A stretch of 40,845 bases of DNA from JBJHCA01 sp050485785 (GCA_050485785.1 JBJHCA010000021.1:1-40845); one strand, 5' to 3'. Positions 1 to 9,439 are shown, counted from the stretch's first letter. Numbers and translations: made by a program. The notes: generated by a model from the letters alone, not told the origin.

Positions 1-3000
1 TTCAAGACTTGCTCCAACAGTGCCATTCCAAGGGTATTGTAAATTTTGAATTGCCCGCTACCGTCCGTTATTCTCATTGTCAGTATATCTAAGGCAGGGT
101 TGGGGAACAACAAGTATGCTTCACTTCCGTGCAGATCCTGTACGTTTACATCCGTATCTATCTCCACCTCCATGCTTAAAAGAGTATCACAACCATGCTG
201 GTCATAGATTTCAACCTGAATTAAGCCCTCACCCGCATCTCCCCACTGCACCAGCACACTATGTGAGCCTTGCCCCTCGGTAACAGTTCCTCCGCTCACC
301 TGCCAGGTATATGACCATTGCGGGTTAGCCTGGGTGGAATAGATATGATGAGCCCATTCAACCGGTGCTTCCTCTCCTGCAATTGCTACATCTTCAAAAG
401 GGGACTCTATACCCGTATATACCTCCCCGTCAGCAGTACATCCATGCTGATCTGTTATCACAAAAACATGGATTCCCGGTGGCAGGTCTGTAGCTGTATG
501 CCCGGTCTGGGAGTTAGCTGATTCGCTCCAGGTTACAACATGAGGACTATTCCCTCCATCAGTTTCCAGGATGACTACTCCGGTATTGCTTTGTTCACAG
601 GATACGGGAATATTGGAAATTACGTTCCAGGTGATCGGATCGGGTGTCTGCACCCACAAACTGTCTTCAGCAGAGCATCCATGGTCATCTGTAACCGTGA
701 GCCCGTATAATCCTCCGCTAAGCTCCTGATGAATGTTCCCCTGGAATCCGTCACTCCAGGTGACATGCAAACTTCCTGAACCCCCTGTTGCCATCACTTC
801 AGCTACTCCGTCAGCACTGTTGTCACATAGTGGTAAACTTGTTACTACCACTTCCAGGGCCAAAGGCGGGGGATTGTCTAACAAAAAGCTATCCATAAAA
901 ATACACCCCATGCCGTCAGTAACGGTTACGCTGTAAATTCCGGCCTCCATTTGGGTGATCACTTCACTGAAATCCCCGGTGCTCCATTGATAGCTGTACG
1001 GGAGAACACCGCCTGAAACAGCCATTTCCAGCATGCCATCCATGCCGTCATTGCATTGTACTTCACTGTGTACCACCATGTTGCCGTAAAAGGTATCCGG
1101 CTGCTGAATGGCATAACTCCCGGTGAACGCGCAGCCGTTAGCATCTGTCACCGTCAGTTGATAGATACCCGCGGCGAGGCCTGAGATTTCGGCGGTAGTT
1201 GCTCCCTGACTCCATGAAAATGAAAAAGGATATGTGCCGCCATCCACATTGGCAAACAATTCCCCTGTTTGGTCACCATGGCACTGGATAGCTCCTGTTT
1301 GCTGAATGTTAACAGAAAGCTCTGCAGGCTCTTCAATGTCGAGTGCATAGGTTGCCGTACAGCCTGAAATATCGGTGGCTGATACCTCATACGAGCCGGC
1401 ATGCAAGTCCGTTTGCAGAGGGCCGGAACCTCCATGGCTCCATAAAAAATTGAACGGGCCGGTGCCTCCTGACACTTCAATAGAAACACTGGCAGTACTG
1501 TCGCCATGGCAGGCAATTTCATCTAAAAGCTGTGCCAGTAGCTGCATTAAGTCAGGCTGCAATATTTCAAATGTATCCAGCCGCTGACAGCCGGCAGCAT
1601 CCTCCGTAAGCACCATGTAAGTTCCAGCCGGAAGTGCTTCAGCAATAAACCCTTCAGAACCGTTACTCCAGGTAGCAGTATACGGTCCGGTTCCACCGGA
1701 AGGTGCAATTTCAATGGTGCCGGTAGAGTCTCCAAAACATTCAGGATGAAACAACTGAGCTTCCAGACTGAACGAATCAGTCTCATACAGCTCGAACTGA
1801 TGTATGTCCAGACAGCCTAATGCATCGGTTACAACCAACTGATAAGAGCCTTGCCCCAGGTTTTCGATAGCGGTTGTTGTTACTAAGGGATTCCCCGTTA
1901 CATGAACCATATCAAATCGGCTGGTTCCCCCGGCATAATCAGATGTAGACCTGGCCGCAAGATACTCTCCGGCAACAGGATCAAAATCAGCGACAATTCT
2001 AAACCCAGCATTGGGATTGTCATTGAGTTCCTCAATGGACGAAAAATCAAAACTTCGTTGATTATACCAGGTGTCACCGGTTCCTTCGGGCAATGGTGTT
2101 ACTGAAAAAGTGACCACATCCGTCCAGACAGGAGTATCAACCTGAGTGTGAGCAGAGTACTGGAGCGCCCATGTATTGGCAGCCGTGTTGCTCAGCCTCT
2201 GGTCAAAAGAAAAAACAATATCGCTGAAGCCTTCCGTACTCACGTTAAACTGAACGCCAGCTGACTTCGGCGCAATCCCTTGTGCAGGATAGTTGGTAGT
2301 TTGCCAGGCAAGGTTATTCCCTGAGGTTGTATCTGATGAACCATCGCCATTCGTTCCGGAAGTAGGATTAACAGTTCCTCCAATGAGCAAGGCATCACCT
2401 TCTCCGAATGAAGGTGACGGCGTGTCAGACGGCACAGAAAGATTAAAGTCCCATAAAGTGATGAGTGTCTCCGTTTCCGATTGTACTCCGTTAGACCAGA
2501 GTATATTCAGTGGATGGCTACCGCCGGTGATGGTGGCTTCAATTGTTCCGGTAAAATTTCCATAACAGGCAATATCGGCAGTTTCCGTACTGACATCCAG
2601 GGGTTTGGACTCAGGCAATTCAATCTCAATGAATTGCATGCAACCTGAGGCATCCGTCACGCTTATCGTATAGGTTCCGCCTGCTAACATGGTGGCTACA
2701 GAATTGTTTTCAAGCACATTGTGACTCCAGCTATATGTGTATGGGGCAGTGCCGCCTGTCGGGAATACGGCTACGGAGCCGTTTGGTATGGCGACATTGC
2801 AATTGGGGCTTACATCTGCCTCTAGTGATAACGAATATTGTTCGGGTTGAACCTCCGCTGCACTTTCGTGCCAGGGCAAAACCACGATATCATCAAGCCG
2901 CAGTTGATCCCGGGCACCGCTTCCTTCACCGGTGTGGTAATACCTCCACATCAGCTGTATATATGGCAACTGCATCAATGAATCAGGTAAAAGAACAGGA

Positions 3001-5861
3001 CCAAACTGCTGCTGATGCCCGGCTATGGCATTTCTGACGTATTCAATCGGTTCACCTGAACAATCAAGAAGGTCTGAGAACTCGCCGGTATCACCTATTC
3101 TGTATTGCAACCTCAGGTGATAATGTCGTGTATTGGGTACCACAGTGCCGGCGGTAAAATACAATGTGGCTGAGTCGGCATAAAGGGTGTTAAATCCAAG
3201 TAATACTCCTCCAAGTCGTGTTCCGGGGTATCCGGGATTGCCTTCCTCATTGCCGGTATTGATCAAGGCTATACCGTCTGAGCCCAGGCCATTGATGCGT
3301 GTTCTGGATGTAAGGTTATACGCTCCATATGTAAATGAATCTACCTCAGCTGTCAATCCCGGATCAGTTTCGGTCATGTAAACAAATGCCATATTTTCAG
3401 GGAAACTTCCAGGTTCTTCATCCTCATCCCAGGCCGTCATGGTAAACGGACAGCCTTCAACAATATAAGGCTCGGGAAAGAATTGTGGGTTATTGTCAAG
3501 AACAAAGTATGCTGTGATCACGGCATTTCCGGCAAGGCTCAGTGTTATTGCTTCAGTTTCCAGGGTGTCACTTCCATAAACCCAATGAGAAAAAACATAC
3601 CCGGGTAAGGCATGCGCACGAAGCTGTACCGGAATACTGTGAAAATACACTCCGGTCCAAGGGTATGGATCTGACGGCACACCGGGAGTGGTTTCCAGCA
3701 CATGAACCGAGTTGATCTGCACATATCCGTGGCTATGATCAGATACATCCAGGGTTACATCAATATTGGAACTAATGCCCCAATGATTGCGAATGTGGTT
3801 TCTGACATTGGCAGGTCTGTTATTGGCGAAATTAATCATGCCGTTCACCTGACCATTCCAGTAGTTCATGCTGCTGGGCATACGCCATCGCTGCATGTGC
3901 TCCGGTAATTCAGGCTCAACGCGATTCTTAAAATAAGTGACAGTATCAATGACCCTCGATGGCATAAATGAAGTATTCAGATGATCGGCCATCCTGTTTA
4001 TGAAGTCATGCTTAAAGGTTTCGTTCTTTAACAGTTCGCGCATCAACAGAGTAGCCCATGCCCCGGAGCCGCTTCCGGTTGGACTGGTAATCCGGGTAAT
4101 CATATTGGTGGTAACCGGTGTCCAGTTGAGTGAACGATCCACGTCAAATAGCATCCAGCGATAGCGCCCATCTCGCCCGGGTGGTGCATCCGGATTAAAG
4201 GGTACGCGTTCCCGCCAAAAATTTATATTGTTCTGTGGCCAGTCGGTATTGCCAAAATACACCTGAGCGCTGTTGTAATCAAGGTAATTGTCAATGTCGA
4301 TTACTTTCTGAATAGAATCGTAAACCGCAGAGGTGGACGGATCATTGGACACCAGGTAATCAAGAAATGCCGTGTAGTGTAATGAATCTCCTTCTATAAC
4401 CAGTGCATTGCGGTTGAGGAGGTCGACATTGTCCGGATCTGCACCATAAACTCGTGATAAATAATGCCGGTCGTAACGCTCTCTTATGTTGTGTATTCCC
4501 CAGTACTCCCCATTAATAAATACAATCACCGGATCAAACTGCTGGGTGGCCATGTTGAAATGGTGCACCAACGCTTGAGCAGCACCGTCCCTGAACATGC
4601 TGTACCTCCAGTCATTGCCGGAGTTTCTCAGTATGATCCTCCTAAAGTCATCATCATAGTCTTCACCAAAAAATGGGTAATTAAAAGAATTACCTCCATA
4701 CTGATTCCTGGCATAGAGCCTGAGTGATTTTAAAGGATACCGTCTCGACCACCCTCCGTGTATCCTCAGTCCCGCACCTTGACTAATGGTCAGTTCACCA
4801 TCGGCATCAAAATACTCCAGCGCAGCTGGACGCTCCCACTCAATTCCCCGCTGTGCATAATTTCCTGTGGCGTGGTTTCCCGAAACATGATTAATGCCAT
4901 GCACATAGATCCCGGTAAAGAAATCGAAAAGATTGGATGCATCCGTCATGATCGAAACTACAGGGTAAGAGTATCGATGAAAGCTGTCGGGAAATACAAA
5001 ATAACTGCCTGACCAATGGCTTGAAATGTAATCATCATGATAGGCCTTCACACGCACTACATTGCCTTTCGCCACCAACCCCAGAGGAGTTTTCCATCCA
5101 TCGGGATTACTGCTTGGGATGGCATTGGTAGGAATCATGGATATACCATTTGCATTTCCTGAAGGGTTATTCAGCATTAATGCATTAGTATAGGTTGAAG
5201 AGGAAGACCCCGGTTCACTTCCGTCAGTGGTATATTTTAAAGTGACACCGGCAACAGGATGGGTTATGCTCAATGTAATGTTGTCACTATAAAAGCCCGG
5301 AGTATGGGAAACCTCAGGCGGATCAAGAATTCCCAGAAATGATTGAGTATTATTGACCGCACCTGGCGTAGGCTCCTTGAAAAACCGCCATTCATTGATG
5401 GAAGATGACATTCTGCCATATGAGATATCGGTAGGAATAGGTCCAAAGCTGATACTGTCAACAACAGTAACACCATCGGGCTCAATAATGGCCATTATTT
5501 CACCTGATGCCGACAAAGCAAAATTTAGATGATCCGGGCCTTTGGATGTATCACCACTGGCCCAGAGAATCAGGTGACCGTCAGGGGGTATGATCAATAT
5601 CCCGGAATCCTGAATAAATAAATGCTTTGTCAGATCATCAGGATCATCAGTGGCATAATACCCTGCCAGATCTACGGCTTCGGTTCCGGGGTTGTAAAAC
5701 TCCACCCAGTCTTCATAATCCCCGGCAGAGTCTGAAAGTGTTGTGGCATTGGATGCCATCAACTCATTGATCATGAAAGAGGGGTTGGTCTGCCCCTGCA
5801 TGAATAGGTTTGAAAAAATAAAACTGAAAGTGAGTATAAAGTTACTCCTGAAAAATGTCAT
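1..5861 (-). CDS. Giant secreted CotH-kinase / SprB-repeat protein with T9SS sorting tail (3' end outside window)
   Basis: The frame stays open from an ATG at 5859-5861 to the window edge, giving 1953 codons with the C-terminal end missing. The N-terminus (MTFFRSNFILTFSFIFSNLF) is a signal peptide. It is followed by a lamin-tail domain (about residues 30-125, INELMASN ... WVEFYNPG), a chitobiase-C/Fn3-like segment (VTLKYTTDGSEP), and a CotH kinase-like domain (about residues 295-650). That domain shows RIHGGWSRR, NGEYWGIHNIRERYD and LFDVDRSLNW. An InlB-B-like repeat (GYVFSHWVYGSDTLE), roughly eight SprB-like repeats ending in VTDxxGC, a PKD-like segment and the start of a type A T9SS sorting domain (LLFPNPALDIL ... 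IYNTLGM) complete it. The inferred location is the cell surface or outside the cell, after export through Sec and T9SS. CotH-family proteins include protein kinases, but activity here is not shown. The VTC and DUF4956 genes lie upstream on the same strand. Confidence 0.93.
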   Translation of the reverse strand, partial: MTFFRSNFILTFSFIFSNLFMQGQTNPSFMINELMASNATTLSDSAGDYEDWVEFYNPGTEAVDLAGYYATDDPDDLTKHLFIQDSGILIIPPDGHLILWASGDTSKGPDHLNFALSASGEIMAIIEPDGVTVVDSISFGPIPTDISYGRMSSSINEWRFFKEPTPGAVNNTQSFLGILDPPEVSHTPGFYSDNITLSITHPVAGVTLKYTTDGSEPGSSSSTYTNALMLNNPSGNANGISMIPTNAIPSSNPDGWKTPLGLVAKGNVVRVKAYHDDYISSHWSGSYFVFPDSFHRYSYPVVSIMTDASNLFDFFTGIYVHGINHVSGNHATGNYAQRGIEWERPAALEYFDADGELTISQGAGLRIHGGWSRRYPLKSLRLYARNQYGGNSFNYPFFGEDYDDDFRRIILRNSGNDWRYSMFRDGAAQALVHHFNMATQQFDPVIVFINGEYWGIHNIRERYDRHYLSRVYGADPDNVDLLNRNALVIEGDSLHYTAFLDYLVSNDPSTSAVYDSIQKVIDIDNYLDYNSAQVYFGNTDWPQNNINFWRERVPFNPDAPPGRDGRYRWMLFDVDRSLNWTPVTTNMITRITSPTGSGSGAWATLLMRELLKNETFKHDFINRMADHLNTSFMPSRVIDTVTYFKNRVEPELPEHMQRWRMPSSMNYWNGQVNGMINFANNRPANVRNHIRNHWGISSNIDVTLDVSDHSHGYVQINSVHVLETTPGVPSDPYPWTGVYFHSIPVQLRAHALPGYVFSHWVYGSDTLETEAITLSLAGNAVITAYFVLDNNPQFFPEPYIVEGCPFTMTAWDEDEEPGSFPENMAFVYMTETDPGLTAEVDSFTYGAYNLTSRTRINGLGSDGIALINTGNEEGNPGYPGTRLGGVLLGFNTLYADSATLYFTAGTVVPNTRHYHLRLQYRIGDTGEFSDLLDCSGEPIEYVRNAIAGHQQQFGPVLLPDSLMQLPYIQLMWRYYHTGEGSGARDQLRLDDIVVLPWHESAAEVQPEQYSLSLEADVSPNCNVAIPNGSVAVFPTGGTAPYTYSWSHNVLENNSVATMLAGGTYTISVTDASGCMQFIEIELPESKPLDVSTETADIACYGNFTGTIEATITGGSHPLNILWSNGVQSETETLITLWDFNLSVPSDTPSPSFGEGDALLIGGTVNPTSGTNGDGSSDTTSGNNLAWQTTNYPAQGIAPKSAGVQFNVSTEGFSDIVFSFDQRLSNTAANTWALQYSAHTQVDTPVWTDVVTFSVTPLPEGTGDTWYNQRSFDFSSIEELNDNPNAGFRIVADFDPVAGEYLAARSTSDYAGGTSRFDMVHVTGNPLVTTTAIENLGQGSYQLVVTDALGCLDIHQFELYETDSFSLEAQLFHPECFGDSTGTIEIAPSGGTGPYTATWSNGSEGFIAEALPAGTYMVLTEDAAGCQRLDTFEILQPDLMQLLAQLLDEIACHGDSTASVSIEVSGGTGPFNFLWSHGGSGPLQTDLHAGSYEVSATDISGCTATYALDIEEPAELSVNIQQTGAIQCHGDQTGELFANVDGGTYPFSFSWSQGATTAEISGLAAGIYQLTVTDANGCAFTGSYAIQQPDTFYGNMVVHSEVQCNDGMDGMLEMAVSGGVLPYSYQWSTGDFSEVITQMEAGIYSVTVTDGMGCIFMDSFLLDNPPPLALEVVVTSLPLCDNSADGVAEVMATGGSGSLHVTWSDGFQGNIHQELSGGLYGLTVTDDHGCSAEDSLWVQTPDPITWNVISNIPVSCEQSNTGVVILETDGGNSPHVVTWSESANSQTGHTATDLPPGIHVFVITDQHGCTADGEVYTGIESPFEDVAIAGEEAPVEWAHHIYSTQANPQWSYTWQVSGGTVTEGQGSHSVLVQWGDAGEGLIQVEIYDQHGCDTLLSMEVEIDTDVNVQDLHGSEAYLLFPNPALDILTMRITDGSGQFKIYNTLGMALLEQVL
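430..2825 (-). repeat. SprB-like repeat array inside the CotH protein
   Basis: About eight protein-level repeats of 65-75 residues. Each follows the pattern C-[HYFN]-G/D-x-x-(T/D)G-x-(I/V) ... GG(T/S)xPxxxxWSxG ... L-x-(A/P)G-x-Y-x-(V/L)xVTDxxGC. Clear units end in VTDASGC, VTDALGC, TEDAAGC, ATDISGC, VTDANGC, VTDGMGC, VTDDHGC and ITDQHGC. This is the repeat of the Flavobacterium SprB adhesin family. The copies are divergent at DNA level, so recent expansion is unlikely. The second unit is split by an unrelated domain. Confidence 0.85.
1890..2462 (-). other. Jelly-roll-like domain inserted inside a SprB repeat
   Basis: About 190 residues sit between the front half of a SprB unit (GGSHPLNILWSNG) and its back half (LGQGSYQLVVTDALGC). 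The insert begins near ITLWDFNLSVPSD and ends near RFDMVHVTG. It includes FGEGDALLIGG, AGVQFNVSTEGFSDIVFSFDQ and DTWYNQRSFDFSS. From memory this resembles an unnamed beta-sandwich domain that recurs in secreted Bacteroidota and Verrucomicrobia proteins. The reading frame is kept on both sides. Confidence 0.7.
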
Positions 5862-6100
5862 GTTTAATGGCTGTCAATTCCGGCTGCCTGTAATGAGCTG
5901 TGCTGGTTATACCTGTAAATTAGCTGCCGTAAAGTGTGTCAATTCTTATCAAACACAATATATAAAGCAACGGTTGATTTTCAACAGCAGATTGAGTTAA
6001 ATCTGCCTTACTTGTCGCCATTTAACAAAAATACATTGGGTGAAGCATATTGAATTTGATCATATCATATCTTCGGCATGCTCCCTTTTTCATCACAAAC

Positions 6101-6745
6101 CTAAAGGTTAGCCAAAAATGCAGTATCCGGAGAAACAGTGGCTATTATTCTGGCCGGCGATCCATCAGCCATGATCTTGAGCGGAAGAGCCGTGATCAAA
6201 AATGACTTAAATGCCAGCAATTGATCGAGATGGCAAAGGTTTTCAGCTATCAGAATCTGCCGGCCAAGCAACAACTTGTGAATGGCATAAGGCTCACGAT
6301 CCGGACTGGGTGTATCCATGCCCACCATCTTCACATTTAATTCTGCCAATCGGGTGTACAATTGCTCATCCAGCACAGGATAGTCGTAATAATACCGTTC
6401 TGAACCAAAATTTCGGGCATAACTAAAATACAGCAAAACGATGTCTCCTTCCGATACACGCTCATCTATTTGGTCTTCAATCTCACCATCACCGGACTTC
6501 GTGCAGTCAATTATAACACCTCGTCCCGTAAACTGGTCAGGTTTAATCTGATCAATGGAATTGCCCCCCTCAATCATGTGCAGCGGTGCATCGATATGTG
6601 TGCCAATATGCATGCCCGTAGTCAGTTGATGATTATTGTACCCATGCATTGACAAAAAAGCTGTTTGCTCAAGCCGCGAAGGCTTCTCTCCCGGATAAGC
6701 CGGCATCTTGTGATAAATGGTATGGCTAAGGTCAATGATCTGCAT
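6101..6745 (-). CDS. Cyclase / kynurenine formamidase-like metal hydrolase
   Basis: The protein carries the cyclase-family (PF04199) metal-binding motif HIGTHIDAPLH near residues 46-56, preceded by the usual N-terminal IDLSHTIYHKMPAYPGE. Family members are Mn/Zn-dependent amidases and lactonases such as kynurenine formamidase. The substrate here cannot be told from sequence. The start chosen is the ATG at 6745 (MQIIDLSH), which matches the family N-terminus. An upstream ATG at 6766 would add seven residues. Either way the gene overlaps the end of the VOC gene (by 14 or 35 bases), so the two are probably cotranscribed and translationally coupled. About 214 residues, a normal family length. Confidence 0.88.
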   Translation of the reverse strand: MQIIDLSHTIYHKMPAYPGEKPSRLEQTAFLSMHGYNNHQLTTGMHIGTHIDAPLHMIEGGNSIDQIKPDQFTGRGVIIDCTKSGDGEIEDQIDERVSEGDIVLLYFSYARNFGSERYYYDYPVLDEQLYTRLAELNVKMVGMDTPSPDREPYAIHKLLLGRQILIAENLCHLDQLLAFKSFLITALPLKIMADGSPARIIATVSPDTAFLANL

Positions 6746-7163
6746 CGTGCTGTTTTGTAATTCCATTGATCATTTTTCCGTATACTCTGTCATTGGGCTC
6801 CCACAACTCAACACGGTTTCCGTCACCATCAATTATATGAGCAAATTTGCCATAGTCATGCTCTTCATAAGTATCAAGCACTTCCACGCCTTCTTGCCTC
6901 AATACTTCCAGCAATGCTTCCAGGTCTTCAACCCTGAAGTTTAGCATATATTGCTGCCCTGACTCTCCAAAATACTGTGTCGACTCTTTGAACGGCGACC
7001 ACAAAGTATAACCCGGTTGCTCAGCATCATCAGGTTTGTACCACTCAAAATGCGTACCGTGTTCTTCCATGTTCATGCCCAAATGCCGTGAATACCAGCT
7101 TCTGGTTTTTCCGGGATCCGGAGTTTTGAAAAATACTCCGCCTAAAGATGTCACTCGTTTCAT
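6732..7163 (-). CDS. VOC-family (glyoxalase/bleomycin-resistance-like) protein
   Basis: A 143-residue single-module vicinal-oxygen-chelate protein. Family features are GVFFKTPDPGKTRSWYSRHLGM at the start (first beta-alpha unit), a central MLNFRVEDLEALLEVLRQEGVEV and the C-terminal metal-ligand strand DGDGNRVELWEPND. VOC members include glyoxalase I, dioxygenases and antibiotic-binding proteins. The short form with E in VELWEP usually goes with unassigned enzymes or isomerases. The start is ATG at 7161-7163. It is the first gene of a two-gene unit with the overlapping cyclase. A TAACTTTG promoter element lies about 110 bases upstream. Confidence 0.87.
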   Translation of the reverse strand: MKRVTSLGGVFFKTPDPGKTRSWYSRHLGMNMEEHGTHFEWYKPDDAEQPGYTLWSPFKESTQYFGESGQQYMLNFRVEDLEALLEVLRQEGVEVLDTYEEHDYGKFAHIIDGDGNRVELWEPNDRVYGKMINGITKQHDADH

Positions 7164-7271
7164 TATGGATATCTCTTTGTTTTTTTGAAGTTTCCAACCG
7201 AAACAGACTCCAGCCGGTCCGCTCAGTCATTCTTATTCCCAATGCTTACTTTGCACCTGTCTCCTTCATGC

Positions 7272-7304
7272 CAAAGTTAAGATTTCCCCTGTAACCGCCA
7301 TAAA
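7272..7304 (-). promoter_or_regulatory. Putative Bacteroidota-type promoter for the VOC-cyclase pair
   Basis: Read on the minus strand, TTTA (7304-7301) is followed after 21 bases by TAACTTTG (7279-7272). This fits the Bacteroidota housekeeping pattern TTTG-N19-21-TAnnTTTG. Just upstream lies a 7-bp inverted repeat (CCGGTTA at 7307-7313, TAACCGG at 7324-7330) with no T-run, which could be an operator. Inference only. Confidence 0.5.
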
Positions 7305-7389
7305 ACCGGTTAGCCTCATTGAATAACCGGGCTTACATCTGCACCGGACCTATCATCATTAGCTGATTATAACCGCCAGGATTTTGAAA

Positions 7390-7734
7390 CTACGCTCTTT
7401 TCTTCAGGTCTATCAGCTCAAACCTTTCAGCCATAACTTCAGCCACAGTTTTAGCTACACCATCACGCACTTCAATGTCCCGATACCGAATTCGCCCCCG
7501 GATACTGACTACATTACCCGCATTCAATTGGGCTGCCATGTATTCTGCCCGCCGGCCCCAGGCCTTGACCGTATGACAGGCTGACTCAGGCCGGCATAGC
7601 CTGCCATCTCTTCGCTGATGTTCTGTGGTTTCTATCCGAAGCCTGCATACTGACCTTCCGTCAAACAACGTAGTCAATTGCGGCGTGTCCATCACTCTTC
7701 CTGTTAGTTTTACCTGATTTACCGGACTTTTCAT
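7390..7734 (-). CDS. Short single-stranded DNA-binding protein (ssb paralogue)
   Basis: An OB-fold SSB. The N-terminus reads NQVKLTGRVMDTPQLTTLFDGR; then come CRLRIETTEH, CHTVKAWGRRAEYMAAQL, a glycine- and valine-rich strand NVVSIRGRIRYRDIE and VAEVMAERFELID. About 114 residues from the ATG at 7734. A longer frame starts at an ATG at 7764 or a GTG at 7788, but its first 18 residues are not SSB-like. It has no disordered linker and no acidic C-terminal tip (it ends IDLKKRA), which replicative SSBs use to recruit partners. It is therefore probably an accessory paralogue, perhaps for recombination or natural transformation. It stands alone, convergent with nothing and on the same strand as its neighbours. 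Confidence 0.87.
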   Translation of the reverse strand: MKSPVNQVKLTGRVMDTPQLTTLFDGRSVCRLRIETTEHQRRDGRLCRPESACHTVKAWGRRAEYMAAQLNAGNVVSIRGRIRYRDIEVRDGVAKTVAEVMAERFELIDLKKRA

Positions 7735-7828
7735 ATCAGTTTGTTTTTGGTTAACTCTTTTCATCCCTCCATGGGAATTTATGTTCACCGCAAAACTGAT
7801 GTCATTCAGACTATAAAGAAGTTGTATA

Positions 7829-7868
7829 TGCGTTTGATTGCGTTTGTATTCGTTAGTATGCGTTTGTA
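7829..7868. repeat. Four 10-bp tandem units upstream of ssb
   Basis: Four consecutive 10-base units: TGCGTTTGAT, TGCGTTTGTA, TTCGTTAGTA, TGCGTTTGTA. The third differs at two positions in the core. They lie between the end of the flippase gene and the start of ssb, about 95 bases upstream of the ssb ATG. The exact 10-bp period places each copy on nearly the same face of the helix. The function is unknown; a regulator-binding array or a small replication slippage product both fit. Confidence 0.75.
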
Positions 7869-7921
7869 ATCGGATACCAAACTTATTGATGTTATGCTGT
7901 CAAGTTCTTACTGCCTGAATA

Positions 7922-9439
7922 TCAGCCCTTCTTGCTAAAAAACTTCCCGGTCAATATTTTACGGGCAATATTCAAGGCCTGTGCCACCATTGAATTGAAG
8001 TCCTCACTCCATTTAAAATACCATGCCAGAGATACATATGTACTACCCAACAGCAAGCTTTGCCATAATATATCGATCAGCAAAATGCCGGTGCCGGGTA
8101 ACATAGGGCCGGCAATAATCAGCACAATACCCGTAAGTACCAGTCCTGCAGTAGATGCCCTGTAGGGAAGCATGCCAAATTTGCGGTATAGAAACACGAG
8201 CCTGATTACATTATACAGGCCAAGGGATGTAAATGTAGCCATAGCCGCTCCTTCAATACCATAAATCGGAATCAGCCACAAATTCATAAAAACACTCAGA
8301 ATTCCCAACACAAGCTGCAGGTAAAAATTGACCCTGAAATACTCAGAATACGCAATAATAATATTGTTAATGCCCGTTCCCAGGTCAATCAATTTGCTGA
8401 TTCCCAGGATCAGAACTACCGTCTTCCCGGCACTGTAGTAATCTCCGTTGGGCATAATGGTATAAATATGGTCAATTTGCGACCATATTAGGATGAATAT
8501 TCCCAGTCCGATTACCAGTAAAATGTGGGTGGTGCGGTGATACAGGTTGCTGATTTTGTCCGTGTCGTTATTGTTCCAGGCTTCGGCAACCACCGGTGAT
8601 GAAATACTTTGCAGCGAATACATAGGCACCGACAGCACGTTGCTGATGAAAAATGCAATGGCAAAAACGGCCAGACTGTCAAGCCCTATCAGTGTGCCTA
8701 CCATAAAAGCATCCAGAAAGTTGATAGCCTTGGCACCCATAGCTCCAAAAAAACCAAACAAGGCAAACACCCCCATCTGCCTCAGCATACCGTTATGGAT
8801 GTGCTTTCTGAAGGGCTTAATCCTAAACTGTCCAAGCCACCTGAGATACCCCATTTGGGAGATAAGCTTCAAACAAAAAGTTATCACTATTCCCCACACA
8901 ACTTCGTCCAATGACAGGTAGCTGTAATAGTATAGAACTGCCAGCAGAGGTAAAGAGATTTTAAGGTACCACTGTTCAATAAATGCAGGTACAGCGGCCC
9001 GCATAAAATTGAGACTGTATTGGCTGAACAGCACCGCAAACGCCATTAGCAGTATCAGTATCCAGATTATGGAAAAATACTCTTCAAACAGGGGCGATCG
9101 TGCACTGTAATATGACCGGATTGGAGACTCAAATAAAAAGTAAAGCAATGAGGCAAAACCTGCAGCCAATATAGCATAAAGCACCACGAAGCTCAAAAAC
9201 CCTCGGTGGCCGGCTTCTTCATCCCTGAACTGAGGAAAAAACCGGATAACCACATTATTTAAACCCAGCAAAATAAGCGGAGCAAATAACGCAGCAGTAT
9301 CGATAAGGAATCTCGTAAGCCCAAGCTCTTCGGGAGTAAAAAATGCAGGGTATATAAACAGTACATTCACCATGCCCAGCACTGTGGCAGCATAAGTAAC
9401 TGCCGAGTACTTAATACCCTGTCGTCTGATTACACCCAT
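7922..9439 (-). CDS. Polysaccharide flippase, Wzx/MATE-like (MOP superfamily)
   Basis: A 505-residue integral membrane protein with about 12-14 hydrophobic segments spread over its whole length. It opens with a short basic MGVIRRQGIKYSAVTYAATVLG and closes with a basic tail KILTGKFFSKKG. The pattern and motifs (FTPEELGLTRFLIDTAAL, SPVVAEAWNNND, NLWLIPIYGIEGAAMATFTSL) are those of MOP-superfamily lipid-linked oligosaccharide flippases. Substrate unknown. Start ATG at 9437-9439. It is the last gene of the HlyD-VTC-DUF4956 unit, 67 bases after the DUF4956 gene. No glycosyltransferases lie nearby, so it is not part of a typical polysaccharide locus. Confidence 0.88.
   Translation of the reverse strand: MGVIRRQGIKYSAVTYAATVLGMVNVLFIYPAFFTPEELGLTRFLIDTAALFAPLILLGLNNVVIRFFPQFRDEEAGHRGFLSFVVLYAILAAGFASLLYFLFESPIRSYYSARSPLFEEYFSIIWILILLMAFAVLFSQYSLNFMRAAVPAFIEQWYLKISLPLLAVLYYYSYLSLDEVVWGIVITFCLKLISQMGYLRWLGQFRIKPFRKHIHNGMLRQMGVFALFGFFGAMGAKAINFLDAFMVGTLIGLDSLAVFAIAFFISNVLSVPMYSLQSISSPVVAEAWNNNDTDKISNLYHRTTHILLVIGLGIFILIWSQIDHIYTIMPNGDYYSAGKTVVLILGISKLIDLGTGINNIIIAYSEYFRVNFYLQLVLGILSVFMNLWLIPIYGIEGAAMATFTSLGLYNVIRLVFLYRKFGMLPYRASTAGLVLTGIVLIIAGPMLPGTGILLIDILWQSLLLGSTYVSLAWYFKWSEDFNSMVAQALNIARKILTGKFFSKKG

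Noticed and set aside
5862..6100. Regulatory RNA between the CotH gene and the cyclase gene
   Set aside because: No stable hairpin, promoter match or ORF could be supported in these 239 bases.
7829..7868. CRISPR array
   Set aside because: Units are only 10 bp with no spacers and no cas genes in the window.
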